In this document: piece by piece, positions 19,509 to 28,549 of the stretch
How the letters are laid out: every line of letters begins with the position of its first letter
How positions within the stretch are numbered: position 1 is the first letter of the stretch
DNA from: Cupriavidus neocaledonicus
GTDB taxonomy: Bacteria; Pseudomonadota; Gammaproteobacteria; Burkholderiales; Burkholderiaceae
Direction of reading: 5' to 3'
Length of the DNA stretch: 64,000 nt
NCBI RefSeq assembly: GCF_000372525.1
Contig: NZ_AQUR01000104.1
Span: forward strand, 62,001-126,000
The notes under the pieces: generated by a model
Told to the model about the DNA's origin: nothing
What the model saw: only the letters and a program-made list of their open reading frames with translations
Database searches by the model: none
Program-made: the position numbers and the translations under genes

Positions 19509-20747
19509 CTACGCGAGCAGGCCGTCAAACGGAATGAACTGCACGGTGTCGCCGCGCGCGATCGCCTGGTTGGGCGGATTGTCGATCAGGCCGTCGCCCC
19601 AGACGGTGGAGGTCAGCACGCCCGAACTCTGGTTGGGGAACAGGTCCAGCCCGCCTTCGGCGTTGAGGCGCGCGCGCAGGAACTCGTTGCGGCGGTCGCC
19701 CTGCTTCAGCTCGAAATCGGCGCGCAGCGGCAGGCGCCGCGGCGTGACCTCGGCCACGCCCTGCAGGCGCAGGATGAACGGGCGCACGAACAGCAGGAAG
19801 GTCACGAAGCTGGACACGGGGTTGCCCGGCAGCCCCAGGAAAAACGCCGGCTCGCTGCCGCTGCCGACCTGCCCGAATGCCAGCGGCTTGCCCGGCTTGA
19901 TCGCGATCTGCCACATGTCGAGCCGTCCTTCGGCCTCGACCGCGGGCTTGATATGGTCTTCCTCGCCGACCGAGACGCCGCCCGAGGTGATGATCAGGTC
20001 ATGGCCCTGCGCCGCGCGGCGCAGCGTCTCGCGCGTGGCGGCCAGCGTATCGGGCACGATGCCGAAGTCGCTGACCTCGCAGCCGAGGTTTTCGAGCAGG
20101 CCGCGCAGCGTGAAGCGGTTGGAGTTGTAGATCGCGCCCGGCTTGAGCGGCTCGCCCGGCATCGCCAGTTCGTCGCCGGTGAAGAACACCGCGACGCGCA
20201 CGCGGCGCACCACCTCCAGCTTCGCCTGGCCGACCGACGCGGCCAGGCCCAGCGCCTGCGGCGTCAGCCGCGTGCCGGCCGGCAGGATCACGCTGCCGGC
20301 TTCGATGTCCTCGCCGGCGCGCCGCACCCATGCGCCGGACTGCGGCACGTGGTTGACGATGACGTCGTCGCCCTCGACCGTGCATTGCTCCTGCATCACC
20401 ACGGCATCGGCGCCGGGCGGGATCAGCCCGCCGGTGAAGATGCGCGCCGCGGTGCCGGGCTCCAGCGCGGTGCCGACATGGCCGGCGGGAATCCGTTGCG
20501 ACACGCGCAGCCGCGTGCCTTCGGCCGGCACCTCGGCGGCGCGCAGCGCGTAGCCGTCCATCGAGGTATTGTCGGCCGGCGGCACGCGCAGCGTGCTCGT
20601 CACCGCCGCGGCCAGCACGCGGCCGTTGGCGGCGAGCGTGTCGATGGTCTCCGCCTGCGCCAGCGGCCGGGCGGCGCCAAGCAGCGCGTCGAGCGCCTGG
20701 GCCATGGTCAGCATCGGGGGACGGGAAGGTGCTGCGGCTTGGGTCAT
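19509..20747 (-). CDS. moeA: Molybdopterin molybdenumtransferase MoeA
   Basis: 412 residues, the standard length. Signatures are ADNTSMDGYALRA, GGLIPPGADAVVMQE, DLIITSGGVSVGEEDH and AFFLGLPGNPVSSFVTFLLF. It inserts molybdate into adenylylated molybdopterin. The start MTQAAAPSRPP at 20747 is preferred over an upstream in-frame extension of 44 residues. It leads the moeA-moaD-moaE-crcB run and lies downstream of thrC on the same strand. Confidence 0.96.
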   Translation of the reverse strand: MTQAAAPSRPPMLTMAQALDALLGAARPLAQAETIDTLAANGRVLAAAVTSTLRVPPADNTSMDGYALRAAEVPAEGTRLRVSQRIPAGHVGTALEPGTAARIFTGGLIPPGADAVVMQEQCTVEGDDVIVNHVPQSGAWVRRAGEDIEAGSVILPAGTRLTPQALGLAASVGQAKLEVVRRVRVAVFFTGDELAMPGEPLKPGAIYNSNRFTLRGLLENLGCEVSDFGIVPDTLAATRETLRRAAQGHDLIITSGGVSVGEEDHIKPAVEAEGRLDMWQIAIKPGKPLAFGQVGSGSEPAFFLGLPGNPVSSFVTFLLFVRPFILRLQGVAEVTPRRLPLRADFELKQGDRRNEFLRARLNAEGGLDLFPNQSSGVLTSTVWGDGLIDNPPNQAIARGDTVQFIPFDGLLA

Positions 20748-20922
20748 GGTGCAATGTGGGAAAGGGTTGGCCCATGAAAAACGGCCCGCGCATTGCCGGC
20801 ACCCGCGCGGGGCTGGCAATCCGGGGACCGTGGATCGGGCCCGCAGCCTGATTGTAGCGAGTTGGCCCGGACCCGGCACGCGGCGGCGCCGCAGCCACGT
20901 CCCGAGCTCCGCACCTGCGCGC

Positions 20923-22368
20923 TTACAGGCCGGTGTGGCGGGCGATATAGGCCTTCACCTGCGCGGCGTCGGCCGGCATCACCTCGAAGCGCTGCGGCAG
21001 GCTCTCGATGCCCTCGAACTTCGCCGGGCGCTCCGGCTCGTGGCCCAGCGCCTCGCGGATGGTGTCGGCAAACTTGGCCGGCAGCGCGGTTTCCAGCACC
21101 ACCATCGGCACGCCCGCGCTGAGATGCTCGCGCGCCACCTTGATGCCGTCGGCGGTATGGGTATCGATGGTGACGCCATAGCGCGACGACAGGTCGCGAA
21201 TCGTCGCCAGCCGGTCCTCGTGCGTGCTGCGTCCCGAGACGAAGCCGAACTGGCGGATGCGGTCGAATTCCGGCGTGCCCGCCAGGTCGAAGCCGCCCTT
21301 CTCTTCCACGTCGCGGAACAGCGCCGCCAGCTTGCCGGCATCCTGGCCCAGCAGGTCGAACACAAAGCGCTCGAAGTTCGAGGCCTTGGAGATGTCCATG
21401 CTGGGGCTGGAGGTGTGGTAGGTCTCGGCCGACTTGCGCACGCGGTAGGCGCCGGTGCGGAAAAACTCGTCGAGCACGTCGTTCTCGTTGGTGGCGACCA
21501 CCAGCTTGTCGATCGGCAAGCCCATCATGCGCGCGATATGGCCGGCGCAGACGTTGCCGAAGTTGCCCGAGGGCACGCAGAACGAGACCTTCTGGCCGGG
21601 ACCGTCGGTCGCCAGCAGCCAGCCCTTGAAGTAGTACACCACCTGGGCCACCACGCGCGCCCAGTTGATCGAGTTGACCGTGCCGATCTTCTGGCGCGCC
21701 TTGAAGGCGTGGTCGTTCGAGACCGCCTTGACGATGTCCTGGGCGTCGTCGAACACGCCCTCGATGGCGATGTTGAAGATGTTCGGGTCCTGCAGGCTGA
21801 ACATCTGCGCGGTCTGGAACGCGCTCATCTTGCGGTGCGGGCTCAGCATGAAGACGCGGATGCCGCGCTTGCCGCGCATCGCGTATTCGGCGGCGCTGCC
21901 GGTGTCGCCCGAGGTCGCGCCCAGGATGTTCAGCTCCTGCCCGGCGCGCGCCAGCGCGTACTCGAACAGGTTGCCGAGCAGCTGCATCGCCATGTCCTTG
22001 AAGGCCAGCGTCGGGCCGTTGGACAGCCCCAGCAATTGCAGCTTCGTGCCGCCTTCCTCGCCCAGCGTGCGCAGCGGCGTGATGTCGGCGGTGTTGTCGC
22101 CGGCGCGCGCGTTGCAGTACACCTCGGCGGTATAGGTCTTGCGCGTCAGCGCGCGCAGGTCCTCGGCCGGAATGTCGTCGCAGAACTTGCGCAGGATCTC
22201 GTAGGCCAGGTCGGCATACGGCAGCTTGCGCCAGGCTTCGAGCTCATCGGCCGTGACCTGCGGATACTGCGCGGGCAGGTACAGGCCGCCGTCCGGCGCC
22301 AGGCCGCCCAGCAGGATCTCGGAAAACGATTGCGGCATCTCGTGGCCGCGGGTCGACTGGTATTTCAT
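20923..22368 (-). CDS. thrC: Threonine synthase
   Basis: 481 residues of the long (E. coli/yeast-like) class. The start MKYQSTRGHEMPQSFSEILL is characteristic. The PLP lysine lies in GPTLAFKDMAMQLLGNL, and ATSGDTGSAAEYAMRG binds the cofactor phosphate. It converts O-phosphohomoserine to threonine. It begins 21 bases after hom on the same strand, so the two threonine genes are cotranscribed. Confidence 0.97.
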   Translation of the reverse strand: MKYQSTRGHEMPQSFSEILLGGLAPDGGLYLPAQYPQVTADELEAWRKLPYADLAYEILRKFCDDIPAEDLRALTRKTYTAEVYCNARAGDNTADITPLRTLGEEGGTKLQLLGLSNGPTLAFKDMAMQLLGNLFEYALARAGQELNILGATSGDTGSAAEYAMRGKRGIRVFMLSPHRKMSAFQTAQMFSLQDPNIFNIAIEGVFDDAQDIVKAVSNDHAFKARQKIGTVNSINWARVVAQVVYYFKGWLLATDGPGQKVSFCVPSGNFGNVCAGHIARMMGLPIDKLVVATNENDVLDEFFRTGAYRVRKSAETYHTSSPSMDISKASNFERFVFDLLGQDAGKLAALFRDVEEKGGFDLAGTPEFDRIRQFGFVSGRSTHEDRLATIRDLSSRYGVTIDTHTADGIKVAREHLSAGVPMVVLETALPAKFADTIREALGHEPERPAKFEGIESLPQRFEVMPADAAQVKAYIARHTGL

Positions 22369-22389
22369 GACAATGGTCCGGTCCGGCCC

Positions 22390-23700
22390 TTAGTTCAGTT
22401 CTTCCATGCGCAGGCGCGTCACCGCGGACAGCACCGTGGGCAGTGCCTCGATCTTGGCGATGGCGGCGTTGACGTGCTTCTCGCGGGTGATGTGGGTCAG
22501 GATGATGATGTCGGTCTGCGGCTCGCCTTCGCGCGATTCCTTCTGCAGCATGGCGTCGATCGAGATGCCGCCCTCGGCCAGGATGCGGGTGATCTCGGCC
22601 AGCACGCCGGTCTCGTCCGACACACGCATGCGCAGGTAGTACGAGCTGTTGATCTCTTCGATCGGCAGCACCGGCACGCTCGACAGCTCGTCGGGCTGGA
22701 ACGCCAGGTGCGGCACGCGGTGCTCGGGATCGGCGGTATGCAGGCGGGTCACGTCGACCAGGTCGGCGATCACCGCGGAGGCGGTCGGCTCGGCGCCGGC
22801 GCCCTTGCCGTAGTACAGCGTGGCACCCACGGCGTCGCCCTGCACCAGCACCGCGTTCATCGCGCCTTCCACATTGGCGATCAGGCGCGTGGCCGGCACC
22901 AGCGTCGGATGCACGCGCAGCTCGACGCCATCGTCGCGGCGGCGCGTGATGCCCAGCAGCTTGATGCGGTAGCCCAGTTCCTCGGCATACTTCAGGTCGG
23001 TGGCCGACAGCTTCGTGATGCCCTCCACGTGCGCGCGGTCGAACTGCACCGGCATGCCGAAGGCGATCGCGCTCATCAGCGTGACCTTGTGCGCGGCGTC
23101 GACGCCCTCGATATCGAAGGTCGGGTCGGCCTCGGCGTAGCCCAGCTGCTGCGCTTCCTTCAGGACCACGTCGAAATCCAGGCCCTTGTCGCGCATCTCG
23201 GACAGGATGAAGTTGGTGGTGCCGTTGATGATGCCGGCGATCCACTGGATGCGGTTGGCGGTCAGGCCTTCGCGCAGCGCCTTGATGATGGGGATGCCGC
23301 CGGCCACCGCGGCTTCGAACGCGACGATCACGCCCTTCTTGCGCGCGGCTTCGAAGATCTCGTTGCCATGCACGGCCAGCAGCGCCTTGTTGGCGGTGAC
23401 CACGTGCTTGCCGTTCTCGATCGCCTTGAGCACCAGCTCGCGCGCGATGCCGTAGCCGCCGATCAGTTCGATGACGATGTCGATGTCCGGACGCGTAACC
23501 ACTTCGTGCGCGTCGCTGACGATCTCCACTTCCCCGTTGGTCAGTTCGCGCGCGCGTTCGGTGTTGAGATCGGCCACCACGGCAATCTCGATGCCGCGGC
23601 CGGCGCGGCGACGAATTTCTTCCTGGTTGCGCTTGAGCACGTTGAACGTGCCGCTACCGACGGTACCGATGCCGAGCAGGCCAACTTTGATGGGGTTCAT
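22390..23700 (-). CDS. hom: Homoserine dehydrogenase
   Basis: 436 residues from ATG 23700 (an in-frame TTG two codons upstream at 23706 is possible). The Rossmann motif GLLGIGTVGSGT is at the N-terminus, the active region GIINGTTNFILSEM and DVVLKEAQQLGYAEADPTFD sit mid-protein, and a C-terminal ACT domain starts around SSYYLRMRVSDETGVLAEIT, implying allosteric feedback by threonine. It reduces aspartate semialdehyde to homoserine. It lies between the aminotransferase and thrC. Confidence 0.97.
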   Translation of the reverse strand: MNPIKVGLLGIGTVGSGTFNVLKRNQEEIRRRAGRGIEIAVVADLNTERARELTNGEVEIVSDAHEVVTRPDIDIVIELIGGYGIARELVLKAIENGKHVVTANKALLAVHGNEIFEAARKKGVIVAFEAAVAGGIPIIKALREGLTANRIQWIAGIINGTTNFILSEMRDKGLDFDVVLKEAQQLGYAEADPTFDIEGVDAAHKVTLMSAIAFGMPVQFDRAHVEGITKLSATDLKYAEELGYRIKLLGITRRRDDGVELRVHPTLVPATRLIANVEGAMNAVLVQGDAVGATLYYGKGAGAEPTASAVIADLVDVTRLHTADPEHRVPHLAFQPDELSSVPVLPIEEINSSYYLRMRVSDETGVLAEITRILAEGGISIDAMLQKESREGEPQTDIIILTHITREKHVNAAIAKIEALPTVLSAVTRLRMEELN

Positions 23701-23749
23701 GGACAATCTTCTGAGTTGCTAAGGATGGGTTGCGGCGCGGCCGGCCGGA

Positions 23750-24985
23750 TCAGGCCGCTGCCTTGCCGTGGCGTTTTCGGTACGCCTCGAGGAAGCGCGC
23801 GATGCGGCCGATGGCCTCGCGCAGGTCTTCCTCGTGCGGCAGGAACACGATGCGGAAATGGTCGGGCCGGGCCCAGTTGAAGCCGGAGCCCTGCACCAGC
23901 AGCACCTTGGACTCCTGCAGCAGTTCGTAGATGAACTCCTGGTCGTCCTGCACCGGGTACATCGACAGGTCCAGCTTCGGGAACAGGTACAGCGCCGCCT
24001 TGGGCTTGACGCAGGTCACGCCCGGGATCGCGGTGATCAGGTCATAGGCCAGGTCGCGCTGGCGGCGCAGGCGCCCGCCTTCGGCGACCAGGTCGTTGAT
24101 GCTCTGGTAGCCCCCCAGCGCGGTCTGGATCGCCCACTGGCCCGGCACGTTGGCGCACAGGCGCATCGACGACAGCATGTTCAGGCCTTCGATGTAGTCG
24201 ATGGCCGGGCGCTTGTCGCCCGACACCACCATCCAGCCGGCGCGGTAGCCGCACGAGCGGTAGTTCTTCGACAGGCCGTTGAAGGTCACCGTCAGCACGT
24301 CGGTCGACAGCGAGGCGATCGAGGTGTGGGTATTGCCGTCGTACAGGACCTTGTCGTAGATCTCGTCGGCAAAGATGATCAGGCCGTGCTCGCGCGCGAT
24401 CGCGACGATCTCGAGCAGCAGTTCATCCGAGTACAGCGCCCCGGTGGGGTTGTTCGGGTTGATGATGACGATGGCCTTGGTATGCGGCGTGATGCGGGCG
24501 CGGATATCGGCCGGATCGGGCATCCAGTCGTTGGACTCGTCGCAGATGTAGTGCACCGGCGTGCCGCCCGACAGGCTCACCGCGGCGGTCCACAGCGGGT
24601 AGTCCGGCGCCGGCACCAGCACTTCGTCGCCAGTATTGAGCAGCGCGTTGACCGCCATCACGATCAGCTCGGAGGCGCCGTTGCCCACATAGATATCGTC
24701 CAGGCCGACGCCCTCGATATTTTTTTGCTGGGTATAGTGCATGATCGCCTTGCGCGCGGCGAAAATGCCCTTCGAATCAGAATAACCTGCCGAATTCGGC
24801 AGGTTTCGCATCATGTCCTGCTGAATTTCCTCCGGCGCGTCGAACCCGAACACGGCCAGGTTGCCGATATTCAGCTTGATGATCTTGTGCCCTTCTTCCT
24901 CCATCTGCTTGGCCTTTTCCAGCACCGGCCCGCGGATGTCGTAGCAAACGTTATTGAGTTTGTTGGATTTCTGGATGGGTTTCAC
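23750..24985 (-). CDS. PLP-dependent aminotransferase, AlaA/AlaC-like
   Basis: 411 residues from a GTG start at 24985 (KPIQKSNKLNNVCYDIRGP), which fits the length of AlaA-type alanine aminotransferases. A longer reading to 25093 adds Arg-rich sequence with no family character. Fold type I motifs are IGNLAVFGFDAP, YSDSKGIFAARKAI, NPNNPTGALYS, FADEIYDKVLY and the PLP lysine in TFNGLSKNYRSCGYRAGW. It probably makes alanine or glutamate from pyruvate and amino donors. Immediately downstream are hom and thrC, a conserved betaproteobacterial order. Confidence 0.93.
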   Translation of the reverse strand: MKPIQKSNKLNNVCYDIRGPVLEKAKQMEEEGHKIIKLNIGNLAVFGFDAPEEIQQDMMRNLPNSAGYSDSKGIFAARKAIMHYTQQKNIEGVGLDDIYVGNGASELIVMAVNALLNTGDEVLVPAPDYPLWTAAVSLSGGTPVHYICDESNDWMPDPADIRARITPHTKAIVIINPNNPTGALYSDELLLEIVAIAREHGLIIFADEIYDKVLYDGNTHTSIASLSTDVLTVTFNGLSKNYRSCGYRAGWMVVSGDKRPAIDYIEGLNMLSSMRLCANVPGQWAIQTALGGYQSINDLVAEGGRLRRQRDLAYDLITAIPGVTCVKPKAALYLFPKLDLSMYPVQDDQEFIYELLQESKVLLVQGSGFNWARPDHFRIVFLPHEEDLREAIGRIARFLEAYRKRHGKAAA

Positions 24986-25300
24986 GGCGATGTCGGGCAA
25001 GCGTGGCGTGCCGCGTCGGCGGCACCGGACTGGGAATCGGGGCGATCTGACAGAATCTGAAAGAATGCGGAGGCGCCGTCCGCTGCGATGCAACGCAAAC
25101 GTGGCAGACAGGAAGGCAAAAGCTATAATTTATCGGATTATGACAGACTTCGGCAGGGATTCTTGCATTGCAGCGTGCGCTGTCCGCGCGCACCGCGGCC
25201 GCCTGTCCGCTGTCATCCGTTCATGGCCCGCCCGGCCCGACGGCGCTCCGCTTTGCGGACCCGCCCGCCGGCCCGCGCCGGCTACCGCCGAGATCCCCAA
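24986..25300. promoter_or_regulatory. Divergent intergenic region with a sigma-70 -10 box
   Basis: The gap separates the aminotransferase (minus) from the Mth938-like gene (plus). A perfect TATAAT lies at 25124-25129 with GTGGCA 17 bases upstream at 25101-25106, a plausible plus-strand promoter. It leaves a leader of about 165 bases. No minus-strand boxes were convincing. I see no gene inside. Confidence 0.5.
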
Positions 25301-25684
25301 GTGAAACTCCACGCCGACCAGCCCCAGTCGCTCAATACCGTCACGGCCTACGGGCCCGGGTATATCGAAATCAACCTCGTGCGCCACACCAGCTCGGTGC
25401 TGGTCATGCCGGAGGGCGAAGTCCGGCCTTGGCCGGTCGACCGCTTCGAAGACCTGGAGCCCGCGCATTTCGAGCAGCTGTCCGAACTGGGACCCGAAGT
25501 CGTGCTGCTCGGCACCGGCTCGCGGCTGCGCTTTCCCCACCCGCGCCTGACCGCTTCGCTGGCGCGCCGCCATGTCGGCGTCGACGCCATGGACATGCAG
25601 GCCGCCTGCCGCACCTACAACATCCTGATGGCCGAGGGGCGCAAGGTGGCGGCGGTGCTGCTGCTCGAGCCCGAGGCCGGCTGA
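25301..25684 (+). CDS. Mth938-like domain protein (NDUFAF3/DUF498 family)
   Basis: 127 residues from GTG 25301. VTAYGPGYIEINLVRHTSS, SVLVMPEGEVRPWPV, EVVLLGTGSRLRFPHPRL and VGVDAMDMQAACRTYNILMA are typical of this small single-domain family, which includes the eukaryotic complex I assembly factor NDUFAF3. The biochemical role in bacteria is not established. A longer in-frame reading to 25088 is low-complexity Arg/Pro. It is followed by bcp on the same strand after 145 bases. Confidence 0.9.
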   Translation: MKLHADQPQSLNTVTAYGPGYIEINLVRHTSSVLVMPEGEVRPWPVDRFEDLEPAHFEQLSELGPEVVLLGTGSRLRFPHPRLTASLARRHVGVDAMDMQAACRTYNILMAEGRKVAAVLLLEPEAG

Positions 25685-25829
25685 CGCGGCCCTACCGGCG
25701 AAAGTTGAGCAGTCGCCACGCTTGAAGTCCGCGCGAGGCGCCCCAATCTGCTCGCGCTGAGGCGGCAGCCCCTCTCCCGATTCCAACGATCTCACCGATC
25801 CCCTGCCCCTCCCCCAAGGAGCCACAAGC

Positions 25830-26294
25830 ATGACCGTCAGTCTCAACAAGGCCATCCCCGACTTCAGCGCGCCGATGACCGGCGACGCCACCTTCCGCCT
25901 GGCCGACTACCGCGGCAAGACGGTGGTGCTGTACTTCTACCCGAAGGACAACACGCCGGGCTGCACCACCGAGGCGATGAACTTCCGCGACCAGTACGAG
26001 GATTTCGAGAAGGCCGGCGTGCAGGTATTCGGCATCTCGCGCGACAGCCTGCGCTCGCATGAAAACTTCAAGGCCAAGCTGGAACTGCCGTTCGAACTGA
26101 TCTCCGATGCCGACGACAATGTGTGCACATTGTTCGATGTCATCAAGATGAAAAAGCTGTATGGCAAGGAATACCGCGGCATCGAGCGCAGCACCTTCGT
26201 CATCGACGGCAAGGGCATCCTGCGACACGAGCTGCGCGGCATCAAGGTGCCCAACCACGTCGACGAAGTGCTGGAGATCGTGCGCGGCCTCTGA
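25830..26294 (+). CDS. bcp: Thiol peroxidase Bcp (atypical 2-Cys or 1-Cys peroxiredoxin)
   Basis: 154 residues. The peroxidatic cysteine lies in YFYPKDNTPGCTTEAMNFRD. The usual resolving cysteine five residues later (CTxEAxxFRD with a second C) is replaced by Met-Asn, so resolution may depend on an external thiol. FGISRDS and YGIERSTFVID-like residues (RGIERSTFVIDGKG) are conserved. It reduces hydrogen and alkyl peroxides in the cytoplasm. AAGGAG precedes the ATG at good spacing. Confidence 0.95.
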   Translation: MTVSLNKAIPDFSAPMTGDATFRLADYRGKTVVLYFYPKDNTPGCTTEAMNFRDQYEDFEKAGVQVFGISRDSLRSHENFKAKLELPFELISDADDNVCTLFDVIKMKKLYGKEYRGIERSTFVIDGKGILRHELRGIKVPNHVDEVLEIVRGL

Positions 26295-26369
26295 AGCCTC
26301 GCCGCAGCGTTGGCGTTGCCCGTAACGGCCCCGATCCGGACGCGTCGCGGCAAACGTTGGCAAACCCAA

Positions 26370-26398
26370 TTGCCAAACCCAAAGCCTTCAGATACATT
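26370..26398 (+). promoter_or_regulatory. Candidate sigma-70 promoter for the bcp-phoH intergenic RNA
   Basis: TTGCCA (26370-26375) and TACATT (26393-26398) are separated by exactly 17 bases. Initiation would be expected near 26405, just ahead of two hairpins and a U-tract. Confidence 0.4.
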
Positions 26399-26404
26399 GG
26401 CCCG

Positions 26405-26545
26405 TAATGAGTTCAGATTCCGGATGCCACGCTGTTTCGACTCCCCGGCCCAGGCGCTTCCCGCCACAGGCCGGTAGCGGACCTGCCATGTCGGCAGTCC
26501 GCCAAAGAGCCGCCAACCCTGTTCCGCAGGCATGGCGGCTTTTTT
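26405..26545 (+). ncRNA. Candidate structured RNA or attenuator leader upstream of phoH
   Basis: The 423-base bcp-phoH gap has no credible gene but contains two consecutive hairpins. The first is GCGGA-C-CTGCC (26477-26487) pairing with GGCAG-TCCGC (26493-26502), 10 bp with one bulge. The second is GCCGCCA (26509-26515) with TGGCGGC (26533-26539), containing a small inner CCTG/CAGG stem and followed directly by TTTTTT (26540-26545). This is an intrinsic terminator 170 bases before the phoH start. It could end the bcp transcript, end a separate RNA of about 140 bases, or attenuate phoH. It does not match any RNA class I recognise. Confidence 0.45.
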
Positions 26546-26717
26546 GTTTGCAGCCGCTTCTGTCCTCATGTCTGACCGCGCCGGGCGCCTCGCGCATGCA
26601 TGCCCCGGCCCGGGTCCGCCACGCCGCCCCGATGCCGTCGCACTCTGCCGAGGTCGCGCGGCGCCGCGGACCGGACATCCCCGCCCCCTTCTTGTCCCCT
26701 TGAAAGGAAAGCCAAGC

Positions 26718-28421
26718 ATGCCGCTGCCTACCATGCCCGCCAAGCCTGCCCAATTGCTGGACCCGAGCGAGTTCGCTCCGGTTTCCGCGGTGCCTAAGGC
26801 CAAAGCCGCCACACAGGGCAAGAAACCTGTGCCGGCGCTCGAGCGCGTGGCATTGCTGGAAACCGGCGACACGCAGGTGCCTGAAGTCAAGGCCCGCGCC
26901 GCCGGCGGCACCCGCGCCCGCAGCACCGAGACCCCCGCCGTATCGACACCCCCCGTCAGCGCCGCGCCGGTGAGCCTGGTCAAGCCGTCGACCGGCACCA
27001 CGCGCCGCGCGCGCAAGGCCGAAGGCCCGAGCAAGCTGTTCGTGCTCGACACCAACGTGCTGATGCACGACCCGGCCTCGCTGTTCCGCTTCGAAGAGCA
27101 CGACATCTATCTGCCGATGATGACGCTCGAAGAGCTGGACAACCACAAGAAGGGCATGAGCGAAGTCGCGCGCAACGCGCGCATGGTCAGCCGCACGCTC
27201 GATTCGCTGGTGGGTGGCACCGACGGCGTGCTCGACGAAGGCCTGTCGCTGGCCAGCCTGGGCAATCGCGACGCGCAGGGCAAGCTGTTCTTCCAGACGC
27301 GCCTGAACGACATCAAGCTGCCCGAAGGCCTGCCGCAGGGCAAGGCCGACAACCAGATCCTGGGCGTGGTCAGCGCGCTGCAGCAGCAGTATCCCGAGCG
27401 CCAGGTCGTGCTGGTGTCGAAAGACATCAACATGCGCATCAAGGCGCGCGCCCTGGGCCTGCCGGCCGAAGACTACTTCAACGACCAGGTCCTCGAGGAC
27501 AAGGACCTGCTCTACGCGGGCGTGATGCAGCTTCCCGGCGACTTCTGGGCCAAGCACGGCAAGGGCGTCGAAAGCTGGCAGGATCCCAAGTCCGGCGCGA
27601 TGTTCTACCGGCTCACCGGCCCGCTGGTGCCGTCGTTCCTGGTCAACCAGTTCGTCTACCTCGAGCCCGTGGACGGCAGCCTGCCGCTGTATGCGCAGGT
27701 CAAGGAGATCAACGGCAAGACCGCGCTGCTGCAGACGCTGAAGGACTACACGCACCACAAGAACAACGTGTGGAGCGTGACCGCGCGCAACCGCGAGCAG
27801 AACTTCGCGCTCAACCTGCTGATGAACCCGGACATCGACTTCGTCACGCTGCTGGGCCAGGCCGGCACCGGCAAGACGCTGCTGGCGCTGGCGGCAGGCC
27901 TGGAGCAGGTGCTGGACCAGAAGCTCTACAACGAGATCATCGTCACCCGCGCCACCGTGCCGGTGGGCGAGGACATCGGCTTCCTGCCCGGCACCGAGGA
28001 AGAGAAGATGCAGCCGTGGATGGGCGCGTTCGACGACAACCTCGAAGTGCTGCAGAAGAGCGACGACAGCGCCGGCGACTGGGGCCGCGCCGCGACCCAG
28101 GAGCTGATCCGCTCGCGCATCAAGGTCAAGAGCATGAACTTCATGCGCGGGCGCACCTTCGTCAACAAGTTCGTCATCATCGACGAGGCGCAGAACCTGA
28201 CGCCCAAGCAGATGAAGACGCTGGTGACGCGCGCCGGCCCCGGCACCAAGATCATCTGCCTGGGCAATATCGCGCAGATCGACACGCCCTACCTGACCGA
28301 GGGCTCGTCGGGCCTGACCTACGTGGTCGACCGCTTCAAGGGCTGGAGCCACAGCGGCCATATCACGCTGGCGCGCGGCGAACGCTCGCGCCTGGCCGAC
28401 CACGCGGGCGACGTGCTCTGA
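26718..28421 (+). CDS. PIN domain-PhoH ATPase fusion (YlaK/PhoH2 type)
   Basis: 567 residues. After a Pro/Ala/Thr-rich N-terminus (about 1-100), a PIN ribonuclease domain starts at KLFVLDTNVLMHDPASLFRF with acidic residues also in MTLEELDNHKKG and later ASP-rich KDINMRIKA. The C-terminal half is the PhoH P-loop ATPase: TLLGQAGTGKTLLALAAGLE (Walker A), IGFLPGTEEEKMQPWMGAFD, and KFVIIDEAQNLTPKQMKTLV (Walker B). PIN-PhoH proteins are RNA helicase/ribonucleases of uncertain cellular role. The ATG follows GAAAGGAAAG. The second in-frame start upstream is unsupported. Confidence 0.93.
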   Translation: MPLPTMPAKPAQLLDPSEFAPVSAVPKAKAATQGKKPVPALERVALLETGDTQVPEVKARAAGGTRARSTETPAVSTPPVSAAPVSLVKPSTGTTRRARKAEGPSKLFVLDTNVLMHDPASLFRFEEHDIYLPMMTLEELDNHKKGMSEVARNARMVSRTLDSLVGGTDGVLDEGLSLASLGNRDAQGKLFFQTRLNDIKLPEGLPQGKADNQILGVVSALQQQYPERQVVLVSKDINMRIKARALGLPAEDYFNDQVLEDKDLLYAGVMQLPGDFWAKHGKGVESWQDPKSGAMFYRLTGPLVPSFLVNQFVYLEPVDGSLPLYAQVKEINGKTALLQTLKDYTHHKNNVWSVTARNREQNFALNLLMNPDIDFVTLLGQAGTGKTLLALAAGLEQVLDQKLYNEIIVTRATVPVGEDIGFLPGTEEEKMQPWMGAFDDNLEVLQKSDDSAGDWGRAATQELIRSRIKVKSMNFMRGRTFVNKFVIIDEAQNLTPKQMKTLVTRAGPGTKIICLGNIAQIDTPYLTEGSSGLTYVVDRFKGWSHSGHITLARGERSRLADHAGDVL

Positions 28422-28429
28422 CGCGGGCC

Positions 28430-28472
28430 GCGGGCCCGGGCACCCTTCCATGCGGAAGGTGCCCGGGCCCGC
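28430..28472 (+). terminator. Long hairpin after phoH, no U-tract
   Basis: Arms at 28430-28449 and 28454-28472 pair over 19 bp with a single bulged C at 28445 and an ATGC loop. They read GCGGGCCCGGGCACC on the left and its complement on the right. It begins nine bases after the phoH stop. No T-run follows on either strand, so it may act as a 3'-end stabiliser or a Rho-assisted stop. Confidence 0.55.
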
Positions 28473-28549
28473 TGTCGTGATCGGCAAGCGCAATGCGGCT
28501 ATGATGTCCGCACGTCCGCTTGTGTCCCGCATCCCCACTGGAGGCGTCG

